A program made the position numbers and the translations under genes. This document shows positions 7,479-13,346 of a DNA stretch of 15,147 nucleotides, piece by piece. The stretch covers positions 915-16,061 of the forward strand of contig VAYD01000049.1 of the NCBI GenBank assembly GCA_005883905.1, in the 5' to 3' direction. The notes under the pieces were generated by a model. The model ran no database searches. It saw only the letters and a program-made list of their open reading frames with translations, and had not been told where the DNA came from. The DNA comes from Actinomycetota bacterium (GTDB taxonomy: Bacteria; Actinomycetota; Thermoleophilia; Solirubrobacterales; Solirubrobacteraceae). Every line of letters begins with the position of its first letter. Positions within the stretch are counted from its first letter, which is position 1.

Positions 7479-7807
7479 ATGGGAATCGCGATCTTCGTCG
7501 CGATCGTGTTCGTGGCCCTGATGCGGCTCCTGAAGGACCCACCCGGCGTGGTCGCGCTGGTACTCGGCATCGCCTATGGCCTCGGACTTTGGGCGCTGCA
7601 GCGCTACGTGACGCTGCCGATTAGCAACCCGAGGACACGCTCTTCACGACCGGAAGGGTCAGCCCGCAATGGGTTTGGTGGCTCGCCCACCTGGCGCTCG
7701 GGACGGGCATCGGCTTGGGTTATGTGCTGCTGCGCGGGCGGCTCGCCGTAGCCCTGCCCGGGCGAGTGCGCGAGATGCCGCAGCCCGTCTACAGAAAAGC
7801 GGCATAA
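7479..7807 (+). pseudogene. Small membrane protein broken by a frameshift
   Basis: From ATG 7479 the protein reads MGIAIFVAIVFVALMRLL, then GVVALVLGIAYGLGLWAL and RYVTLPISNP. At about 7626-7631 the coding moves to the -1 frame and continues PEDTLFTTGRVSPQWVWW, LAHLALGTGIGLGYVLLRG, ending REMPQPVYRKAA at TAA 7805-7807. Both halves are clearly protein-like with three hydrophobic segments, so one base seems to be missing in the short C-run at 7628-7630. Without the shift the first frame ends at 7751 in low-quality sequence. The N-terminus starts directly in a hydrophobic helix, so the 5' end could also be incomplete. I do not recognise the family. The end overlaps the facing gene by 19 bases. 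Confidence 0.6.
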
Positions 7808-8849
7808 GCAAACGCCGAGGCGCGAATCGTGCCGAAGAGGCCGTGGCTCTCGTCGTCGGGGCCGGCGGTGAAGAACAGCGTGTCCGTCGGGCCGTTGTTG
7901 GCGGCGCCGTGGCCGAACTGCAGCGCCCACAAGCCGTCGATGGCAAGCGGGCGGTGATCGGCGCCGCGCAAAGCGTCCTGGCGCTCGTAGCTGCCGTCGG
8001 CCGCTTGGGCGTAGGCGTTGATGCGCCCGTCGCCGAAGTTGCCGATCAGCAGGTCTCCGCCGCCGCGAGGCCCCACGGCGCGTTGAGCTGGCCGTGGGTC
8101 GCCACGCGGCGCACGAGCGCGCCCGCGGGGGTGTACTCGTCGACGAAGCCGAGCCCTTGGCCGTGCAGCTCGTCGTCGCCCTCACCCTGCTTGGCATAGG
8201 TGACGAAGACGTGCCCGCCGATCGTTTGGATCCCGAACGGCGCGTAGTCGGATGGGATGTGCCGATCGGTGAATGCGCCGGGCATGCGCACCTGGCCGAA
8301 GCTGCCGTCGAACACGTCCACGCGGCCGTTGTGGAAGTCCGTCGCGTAAAGGAAGTCGCCGCCCGCGGTGGACGCGATCGCAAGCCCCTTGAAGACGGCG
8401 TCCTCGCCGGAGAGGTCGGCCGCCACGACGGCGTCGTTCGGCGCCACGGACGGGCTCCAGCCGAGGATCTTGCCCTCCTCGGTGTCGAAGATGAACAGGG
8501 CCGTGCCCGACGCGCCGCCCATCGAGACCGCGAAGCTCGGAGTCGTGTTGGCGACGAGCCCCGTCGGGGCGCTGTCGACGTTGACGGGTGGCCGGCGCGT
8601 GGCTCCGTCTGCGCCATAGATCGTCGAGACGTTCGTCTCGTTGTCGGCGACCCACCACGGCGACGTCGGAAGCGCCCCCAGGCCCCAGGCGTTCACGAGG
8701 AGCGGATCGGTGTGATCGGCGATGCCCGGCTGGTCGGAGACGAGGTTGTGCACCACGTAGGCGTTGCCGGCGGCTCCAGCGGTGGTCGTCAGGATGACGG
8801 CAAGCACGGCACCGACGAGCAGGCCGCGACGCAGGCAGCGGGTTCGCAT
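7789..8849 (-). pseudogene. Secreted TIGR03118-type beta-propeller protein, frameshifted
   Basis: ATG 8849 follows AAGGAG with good spacing. MRTRCLRRGLLVGAVLAVIL then AGAAGNAYVV is a clear signal peptide. The mature part has VSDQPGIADHTDPLLVNAWG, WWVADNETNVSTIYG, FKGLAIASTAGGDFLYATDF, RVDVFDGSF and LNAPWGLA, matching the TIGR03118 family of exported propeller-like proteins of unknown function. At about 8056-8071 the frame changes: the first frame stops soon after, while another frame continues GGDLLIGNFGDGRINAYAQ, DGLWALQFGHGAANNGPTDT and LFFTAGPDDESHGLFG to TAG 7789-7791. From memory, relatives have several residues between the two joined pieces, so a short deletion plus frameshift is likely. 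The total length is 3n+2. It may be a real pseudogene or an assembly error in a GCG-rich run. Confidence 0.75.
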
Positions 8850-8956
8850 CTCCGACTCCTTCACTAGGCGACGTCTCGAAGGGTTCCACCACGCCGATGC
8901 GACCAAACTGGCTCGTTTGCGCCAGCTTCGCAGGCTCGTCCGTGGTGGCCGCGGGC

Positions 8957-8990
8957 CGTCAAGCGTCGCTTGAGCGCGCGGCGCTTGACG
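8957..8990. promoter_or_regulatory. Operator-like inverted repeat in a divergent intergenic region
   Basis: CGTCAAGCG at 8957-8965 is perfectly inverted as CGCTTGACG at 8982-8990, and a third partial copy (CGCTTGA) lies between them at 8967-8973. The site lies between divergent genes, about 110 bases upstream of the propeller gene start (8849) and 70 upstream of the DUF2510 gene (9060). That is a natural place for a repressor or activator to control both. No regulator gene is adjacent, so this is inferred from symmetry alone. Confidence 0.35.
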
Positions 8991-9059
8991 CGGGCCGGCA
9001 TCGCAGTCCAAGCCACGCCTCCATGCGAGGGAGACGGCACGGATGCCGGCGGGATTGCG

Positions 9060-9453
9060 ATGAGGGTGCGTCGAGCTCCGGGGTTCTACGCGGACATGAG
9101 GGCCGGTGGCGGCGAGCGCTACTGGGACGGCGAACGCTGGACCGACGAGTACCGGTGGGGGTCGCTGACATCGAGCGCTCAGGGGTCGGCCCCGGTGTCA
9201 TCGCGGCAGAACGAGCGAGCCGGAGGGATCGTCACTGCCGGCTACATCTGCGCTGTGCTGGTCCCGATCGTTCGGCATCATCCTCGGGTACATCGCCCTG
9301 ACACGCCCGTCGCGCGCAACGAGCGTGCATGGCCCGAAGATCATGATCCTGTCCGTCGTGGCCCTCGTCTCGGTGCTTCTGCTGGGCCCGCTCGTGCACT
9401 TCGGTGGAGGCGGATCCGGCGACGTCACCACCTACACGGTCACGACGCCCTGA
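9060..9453 (+). pseudogene. DUF2510 plus DUF4190-like membrane protein, frameshifted
   Basis: ATG 9060 starts MRVRRAPGFYADMRAGGGER and YWDGERWTDEYRWG, a DUF2510 domain (normally PGWYPDP...YWDGxxWT). A linker is followed by a helix, AGGIVTAGYICAVLVPI. At 9270 one extra base (or two missing) breaks the frame. The +1 frame continues FGIILGYIALTRPSRATSVH, then KIMILSVVALVSVLLLGPLV and a short extracellular tail ending TTYTVTTP at TGA 9451-9453. The two-helix arrangement resembles DUF4190, often found behind DUF2510 in actinobacteria. The total length is 3n+1. The function of such proteins is unknown. Whether the break is real or a sequence error cannot be told here. Confidence 0.65.
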
Positions 9454-9792
9454 GCGCGGGCCCGCCTCAGCCGATCCGCCAGCGCCCGGCCGTGTAGACG
9501 TAGTGGACGTCTCCGCGGGAGCCTCAGGGTTGGGCGAGCTGGCCGTGTCGCCCGAGACCGCGACGTGCAGGGAGCGGACGGCCTGCTCGTCGCGGGCGAG
9601 CTGCGCGTCCCCGACCAGCCGGCGGGACGCACTGAGCGCACGCACGCAGCTCGCCTGGGCCGCCACGGCGAGCTTCGCGCGTGGCTACGAGTCACGCGCA
9701 GATGGCGGCGGTCGTGGCAACGCGCATGTGGGAGCTTCGACTGATTCGAGCTCGGGCTGGAGCTTGGGCCCCGACCGGCGTACCTTTCACCC
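9454..9792. other. Gap with a weak minus-strand coding remnant
   Basis: No intact gene is convincing here. On the - strand GTG 9666 opens a frame beginning AAQASCVRALSASRRLVGD, then LARDEQAVRSLHVAVSGDT, which looks helical and protein-like up to about 9510. In a different frame, GDVHYVYTAGRWRIG followed by TGA (9467-9469) looks like a natural C-terminus. Joining them would need one more frameshift, giving a ~65-residue remnant at about 9467-9666. I do not recognise it. The 9670-9790 stretch shows nothing more. Confidence 0.25.
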
Positions 9793-10035
9793 ATGGCGTT
9801 GATGTTCATCGACACAAGGGATCAGCGCCCGCTGCCGCCGCCGCTGCATGAGCCGTGGAGGCCGAATCTGCGGCCGTTCGCGCCGATCGCCGTCGCCGTG
9901 CCGATGCTCGTCGTCTCGCCGATGGTTCCGCCGCTGCCGGCCTACGGCCTGATTCTCGGGGCCGGTGCGTTGATCGCGCGTGCGGCCGCGAAGCTCATGC
10001 CGAGCAGCAACGGGCTTGAGGACTACCGCCAGTAG
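9793..10035 (+). CDS. Small membrane protein, unknown function
   Basis: This 80-residue protein begins MALMFIDTRDQRPLPPPLHE, has a proline-rich cytosolic-looking start, then two hydrophobic stretches (FAPIAVAVPMLVVSPMV and AYGLILGAGALIARAAAKLM) joined by a short PPLP turn, and ends SSNGLEDYRQ. This is a hairpin of two membrane helices. No family is recognised. ATG 9793 has no strong Shine-Dalgarno; a second ATG three codons later is also possible. The reading frame has clean codon use and a natural end, which supports it being real. It stands alone, 76 bases before the RsbW-like gene on the same strand. Confidence 0.55.
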   Translation: MALMFIDTRDQRPLPPPLHEPWRPNLRPFAPIAVAVPMLVVSPMVPPLPAYGLILGAGALIARAAAKLMPSSNGLEDYRQ

Positions 10036-10111
10036 CGCGTAGAACTCCACACTCGCGTGACGCAGGTTTCACGGTCATCGAGGCACTGCGGCCGTACCGT
10101 GGTGTGGGGCC

Positions 10112-10525
10112 ATGAACAAAGACAAACAGCGATTCGAGATGCGCGTCGGGGCGCATGCATCAGTCGTCGGAAGCCTGCGCAAGGCGGTCGTGGCGTTCGC
10201 GGCCGAGGCCGGCTTCGATGACACCGGGCAGATCGCGCTGGCCGTCAGCGAGGCGCTCACCAACGCGGTCGTCCATGCCTACCGCGACTCAGGCGACGTG
10301 GGCGACGTGCGCGTCGTCGCCTGCGACGAGGCCGACCGGCTCGTCGTCGTGGTGCGCGACTACGGCGCGGGGATGCTGCCGCGCGCCGACAGCCCGGGCC
10401 TCGGGCTCGGCTTGCCGCTCATCAGCCAGATGACCGACGACCTGCAGATCGAGGCCGCCGAAGGGTCGGGGACGCTGCTGCGCATGCACTTCAGCAAGCC
10501 CGCCGAGGCCAAGGCAGCTGCGTAA
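10112..10525 (+). CDS. RsbW-like anti-sigma factor/serine kinase (HATPase_c_2)
   Basis: The 137-residue single-domain GHKL ATPase has all three nucleotide-binding boxes. The N box is LAVSEALTNAVVHAY (E47, N51), the G1 box is RDYGAGML (D83), and the G2 box is GLGLGLPLISQM from G96. Such proteins bind a sigma factor or phosphorylate an anti-anti-sigma protein, and so set stress-response output in the partner-switching pathway. No sigma factor, anti-anti-sigma or phosphatase gene is adjacent, so it is an orphan and its partner is unknown. ATG 10112 follows a GTGTGGGG stretch that could serve as the ribosome site. It converges on the HIT-like gene with only three bases between the stops. Confidence 0.88.
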   Translation: MNKDKQRFEMRVGAHASVVGSLRKAVVAFAAEAGFDDTGQIALAVSEALTNAVVHAYRDSGDVGDVRVVACDEADRLVVVVRDYGAGMLPRADSPGLGLGLPLISQMTDDLQIEAAEGSGTLLRMHFSKPAEAKAAA

Positions 10526-10528
10526 CGA

Positions 10529-11104
10529 CTACGCCGGCGCGTGCGCCTCCAGGTGGCGGACGACGCGCGCCAGGTTGTCCTGCCACACGTCCGTCGGCGT
10601 CGGCGGCAGCACGCTGTCCCAGATCTCCGCGAACGAGCTGCGCAGCTGGCCGAACTCGGCGGGTCGCGCGATGAACCACCAGTGCAGATGCTCGGCGCCC
10701 TCGCCCCACCGCCCGATGTGGACGCGCGCGATCTCGCCGACCGACAGCACCGCGCGCTCCACGAGGCCGAGCATCACGCCCTGCTCGCGGGCGAGGTCGT
10801 CAGGCAGGTCGGCAGGGCCGGCGTGGTGCGCGCGCGGCTCGAGCAGCACGATCACCGGCAGCCCTGACGGCTCCGGCGCCATCAGGCGCCAGCGCTCGTT
10901 GGCCCACAGGTACTCCGAGTCCGGCTTCGAACACGCGCCGCAGTCGACGCCGTCCTGGCCCTGGATCCGCGGCTCGGGCTCCGGCGGGTGCAGCCGCTTG
11001 GGCCGGATGTCGCCCTCGAACGGCCACGAGTCCCACTCCTCGAGCGGCGGCATCTGCAGGGCGTCGGCGACTCGCTCGTAGAGCTGCTGCGGCGTCTCGG
11101 GCAT
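10529..11104 (-). CDS. HIT-superfamily-like protein with an incomplete histidine triad
   Basis: The 191-residue protein has a CGAC knuckle, then the strand-rich block YLWANERWRLMAPEPSG and VIVLLEPRAHHAGPADLP, a helix (REQGVMLGLVERAVLSVG) and EHLHWWFIARP. That order (early cysteines, LLEPRAHH, helix, HxH strand) is the HIT fold. The triad reads H139-L-H141-W-W, so the third His of HxHxH is replaced by Trp; the usual nucleophile position (H141) is kept. HIT enzymes hydrolyse or transfer nucleotides from phosphoramidates and dinucleotides. Here activity may be altered. ATG 11104 starts only 11 bases from the divergent HIT gene, with TATGCT (- strand) six bases upstream, consistent with a leaderless transcript. 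It converges with the RsbW-like gene. Confidence 0.7.
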   Translation of the reverse strand: MPETPQQLYERVADALQMPPLEEWDSWPFEGDIRPKRLHPPEPEPRIQGQDGVDCGACSKPDSEYLWANERWRLMAPEPSGLPVIVLLEPRAHHAGPADLPDDLAREQGVMLGLVERAVLSVGEIARVHIGRWGEGAEHLHWWFIARPAEFGQLRSSFAEIWDSVLPPTPTDVWQDNLARVVRHLEAHAPA

Positions 11105-11120
11105 CGGGCGAGCATATGGT
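11105..11120. promoter_or_regulatory. Back-to-back -10-like hexamers of a divergent leaderless promoter
   Basis: The sequence AGCATATGGT (11111-11120) reads TATGGT on the + strand (11115-11120) and TATGCT on the - strand (11116-11111). Both fit TANNNT. Seven bases separate TATGGT from GTG 11128, and six separate TATGCT from ATG 11104, the distances expected for -10 boxes of leaderless mRNAs. The two hexamers share the central TA, so one symmetric melting region could serve both genes. No good -35 box is seen in either direction. Confidence 0.4.
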
Positions 11121-11595
11121 TCGCCGCGTGGAATGGCCCGCCACGTTCTACGAGGTCAAGGCGGGGCGCGGCTGCCCGACGTGCGCGGAGGGGCGGCCCG
11201 AGCGGACGTCGTGGGGCGTGCGCTTCTTCGCCGGCGACGTGTGCGACGCCTACCTGATCCGCTCCGACATCCAGCGCGGTCTGACGATCGCGGTGTGGCG
11301 CGGGCGCCACGTCGCCGAGCCGACCGAGCTCACCGAGCCCGAGGCGGCGGCCTACGGGCGCGAGGTCCTTCGTGTCGCAAGAGCGCTCGAGCAGGTGTTG
11401 CAGCCGGTGAAGCTCAACTACGACGTGCTCGGGAACTCAGTCCCGCACCTGCACACGCACATCGTCCCGCGGTACGCCGACGACCCGCGGCCGGGGTGGC
11501 CGTTCCCGTTCCCCGACCCGGACCCGCCGCCGATGCGCGACGAGCGGCTGCTGGCCGACGTGGAGGCGCTGCGCGCCGCGGTCAGCGCAGGCTGA
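11116..11595 (+). CDS. HIT family hydrolase
   Basis: The 159-residue protein has a complete HIT domain. An N-terminal CPTC is followed by strands (VCDAYLIRSDIQRGLTIAVW), a helix (EAAAYGREVLRVARALEQ), then LNYDVLGNSVPHLHTHIVPR with the full histidine triad H111, H113, H115 (counted from ATG 11116). It ends in a proline-rich tail around RPGWPFPFPDPDPPP. Family members hydrolyse nucleotide phosphoramidates or dinucleoside polyphosphates. GTG 11128 (VEWPATFYEVKAG) is the better start if the -10-like TATGGT at 11115-11120 is real, because ATG 11116 would then lie inside the promoter. It is divergent from the second HIT-like gene, and its last 14 bases overlap the facing glycosidase gene. Confidence 0.88.
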   Translation: MVRRVEWPATFYEVKAGRGCPTCAEGRPERTSWGVRFFAGDVCDAYLIRSDIQRGLTIAVWRGRHVAEPTELTEPEAAAYGREVLRVARALEQVLQPVKLNYDVLGNSVPHLHTHIVPRYADDPRPGWPFPFPDPDPPPMRDERLLADVEALRAAVSAG

Positions 11596-12688
11596 GCGCG
11601 GTCTTGCGGAACACCGAGAGCGCGGGCTTGGCCGTGCCGTTCAGGCGGTTCAGACCGGTGTGCAGGCCCCAGAAGTTCTTGCCGCCGGCGTAGACCTGCT
11701 GGTCGCGCCACGCGTAGTAGACGGCGCCGCGCAGCTTCAGCCGGTTGCGCGCCTTCCACAGGCCCTTCAGCGCCTGGGCGATGAACATGCCCTGGCGGTT
11801 GGCGCCGGCGGTGAAGGCGGCACGCGGGCGCTCCGGGCCCTGGTCGGCCCATCCGAACTCCGTGACGCGCAGGCCGACGTTGCGCGCGCCGAGCCGGTTC
11901 AGCAGCCTGCGGAAGTTCGAGACGAGCTTCACGACGGCCTTGCCCGTCGGCGCGTACGCGTTCAGCGCGACGGTGTCGAAGCAGCCGCGCCCGCCCGCGC
12001 GCATCATGCGCGGCACGTACTTCGAGGGCCACATCGAGCTGCGGATGCGGCTCTTCGGCAGGCCCGCCGTGGAGATCTCCGCGTTCGGGTCGACGGCCTT
12101 GATCTGCTGGTAGGCGGCGCACAGCATCTTCGCGTAGCCCTTCGGGCTCAGCCGCGGGCGCCAATAAACGGGCAGGTTGGGCTCGTTCCAGATCTGCCAG
12201 GTCGTGATCGGATGACGCTCGACGTTCGGATGCTGCGCCCAGTACGAGCCGTTCGTCCCATAGCGCGCCGCGAGCTGCGCGCCGTAGGCGCCGATCGCGC
12301 CCGGGTCGCTGGTCGGGTAGAAGCCACGCAGCGCGCCGACGGGCGGGACCGTGGTCAGCTCGCTCGGCGGGTTGAACAGGACGGGGATGATCGTGATGCC
12401 GCGCTGCGCCGCGCCGCCGACGTAGTGGTCGAGGATGTCCCAGTTGAGCGTGTCGCCCTTGCGCAGGTACTGCCAGTCGAACGTCTGGCGCAGCGAGCCG
12501 ACGCCCGCCGCTGCGATGTCGTCGATCGAACCCGGCTGGTACAGGTAGCCGAGCGACTCGAAGGTCTCGTCGCTCACCGTGCCCACGAACGGGTTCGGAT
12601 TGGCGGCAGCAATCGCCGGCGCACTGAGACAGAGCGCGAACATGAGCGCAAGCAGCCGCTTGCACCGCGTGAGCAGTGGTCCTTGCAT
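11582..12688 (-). CDS. Secreted GH-A clan glycoside hydrolase-like protein
   Basis: The 368-residue protein begins MQGPLLTRCKRLLALMFALC, then SAPAIAAANPNPF, a signal peptide with a likely cleavage after AIA. The mature part is a TIM barrel of the GH-A type: SLRQTFDWQYLRKGDTLNWD, GITIIPVLFNPP, TTWQIWNEPNLPVYW with the acid/base Glu (E169) after Asn, and LRVTEFGWADQGP with the candidate nucleophile Glu (E277), then GAVYYAWRDQ. The NEP plus TEFGW pairing is typical of clan GH-A enzymes. The exact GH family and polysaccharide substrate cannot be told. The C-terminus (NGTAKPALSVFRKTAL) matches the usual closing helix. No strong ribosome site precedes ATG 12688. It is divergent from mscL across 241 bases and converges on the HIT gene with a 14-base overlap. 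Confidence 0.8.
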   Translation of the reverse strand: MQGPLLTRCKRLLALMFALCLSAPAIAAANPNPFVGTVSDETFESLGYLYQPGSIDDIAAAGVGSLRQTFDWQYLRKGDTLNWDILDHYVGGAAQRGITIIPVLFNPPSELTTVPPVGALRGFYPTSDPGAIGAYGAQLAARYGTNGSYWAQHPNVERHPITTWQIWNEPNLPVYWRPRLSPKGYAKMLCAAYQQIKAVDPNAEISTAGLPKSRIRSSMWPSKYVPRMMRAGGRGCFDTVALNAYAPTGKAVVKLVSNFRRLLNRLGARNVGLRVTEFGWADQGPERPRAAFTAGANRQGMFIAQALKGLWKARNRLKLRGAVYYAWRDQQVYAGGKNFWGLHTGLNRLNGTAKPALSVFRKTALSLR

Positions 12689-12779
12689 GCGGAAAAGCCG
12701 GACCTAGTGGGCTTCGACAACCCCCCGACAAGCCCTCGATTCCCCTATCGGAGGAATTCGAAAACTCCTTGAGGACAAA

Positions 12780-12792
12780 CGTTCGAAGAACG
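12780..12792. promoter_or_regulatory. Palindrome CGTTC-GAA-GAACG in the GH/mscL divergent region
   Basis: CGTTC (12780-12784) and GAACG (12788-12792) are perfectly inverted around GAA. About 12 bases upstream, GGAG (12750-12753) and CTCC (12765-12768) form another inverted pair around an A+T-richer core. This is the only A+T-rich stretch in the gap between the divergent glycosidase and mscL genes, so it is a likely promoter/operator zone for one or both. I could not place convincing -10 or -35 boxes. Confidence 0.3.
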
Positions 12793-12796
12793 CCTC

Positions 12797-12924
12797 GGTT
12801 GGCTAAAGCCGACCGGCCCCTGCCCTCGTCGAGGGGCGGGGGTCTTATCACACGGGGAGGTGCGCAAGGATCCCTCCTCGGGAGGCCGGCCGCCGCCGGT
12901 CAGCGCACGATCAACCTTGGAGGC
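12797..12924 (+). promoter_or_regulatory. Structured 5' leader upstream of mscL
   Basis: Four hairpins can form in the 130 bases before mscL. The first is GGTTGGC-taaa-GCCGACC (12797-12814, one G-T pair). The second is an 11-bp stem with one bulge at 12817-12842, closing on loop GTC and followed by TCTTAT. Then GTGCGC (12860-12865) pairs with GCGCAC (12903-12908) to close a three-way junction holding CCTCC-tcg-GGAGG (12873-12885) and CCGGC-cgcc-GCCGG (12886-12899). The ribosome site GGAGG (12919-12923) follows. The single CCTCC could instead pair with GGAGG at 12856-12860 or with the ribosome site itself, which would allow switching. It matches no riboswitch class I can recall. Confidence 0.4.
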
Positions 12925-12929
12925 TGATT

Positions 12930-13346
12930 TTGAGAGAGGTCAAAGGGTTCCGGGATTTCCTGTTGCGGGGCAATCTGGTCGACCTTGCGGTGGCGGTGGT
13001 CATCGGCGCCGCCGTCACGGCGCTGGTCACCTCGTTCGTGGCGAACTTCGTCACGCCGCTGATCGCGGCCATCGGCGGCAACTCCGACTTCAGCCGGCTG
13101 TCGTTCACGGTCAACGGCTCGCACTTCCGGTACGGACTGTTCATCAACGCGCTGATCTCGTTCGTCATCAGCGCCGCCGTGGTGTACTTCTTCGTCGTGA
13201 AGCCGTTCGCCGCCCTGCTCGAGCGCTACATGCCCAAGAAGGAGATCGGGGAGACGCGCTCGTGCCCGGAGTGCCTCTCGGACATCCCCGTCGCCGCGCG
13301 CCGCTGCTCGTTCTGCACCTCCGAGGTCGCCCCGGTGATCGCATGA
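12930..13346 (+). CDS. mscL: Large-conductance mechanosensitive channel MscL with C-terminal zinc ribbon
   Basis: This 138-residue channel opens under membrane tension to release solutes during hypo-osmotic shock. The start REVKGFRDFLLRGNLVDLAV and AVVIGAAVTALVTSFVANFV are the N-terminal helix and the pore-lining TM1; GLFINALISFVISAAVVYFF is TM2. After the short loop KPFAALLERYMPKKE comes CPECLSDIPVAARRCSFC, a CxxC-x10-CxxC zinc ribbon (C112, C115, C126, C129), where well-studied MscL proteins have a helical bundle. The start is TTG 12930, seven codons before FRDF, with GGAGG six bases upstream; there is no ATG or GTG option. TTG and the structured leader both suggest tuned expression. It overlaps the reductase downstream by four bases. 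Confidence 0.93.
   Translation: MREVKGFRDFLLRGNLVDLAVAVVIGAAVTALVTSFVANFVTPLIAAIGGNSDFSRLSFTVNGSHFRYGLFINALISFVISAAVVYFFVVKPFAALLERYMPKKEIGETRSCPECLSDIPVAARRCSFCTSEVAPVIA

Noticed and set aside
5771..7624. Very long open frame (617 codons) on the + strand opposite the MFS gene
   Set aside because: Its translation is rich in Arg, Asp, Gln and His without domains, while the - strand frame encodes a recognisable transporter with a cNMP domain. Long antisense frames are expected at this G+C content.
12780..12792. LexA/SOS box
   Set aside because: The arms are in the order GTTC...GAAC with a 3-base spacer, the reverse of the actinobacterial GAAC-N4-GTTC site.
12770..12816. Cyclic-di-GMP-I (GEMM) riboswitch, suggested by ACAAACGTTCGAAGAACG and GGCTAAAGCC
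   Set aside because: The conserved GGGACGCAAAGCC-type core and the tetraloop/receptor arrangement are missing. ydaO (c-di-AMP) core motifs are also absent.
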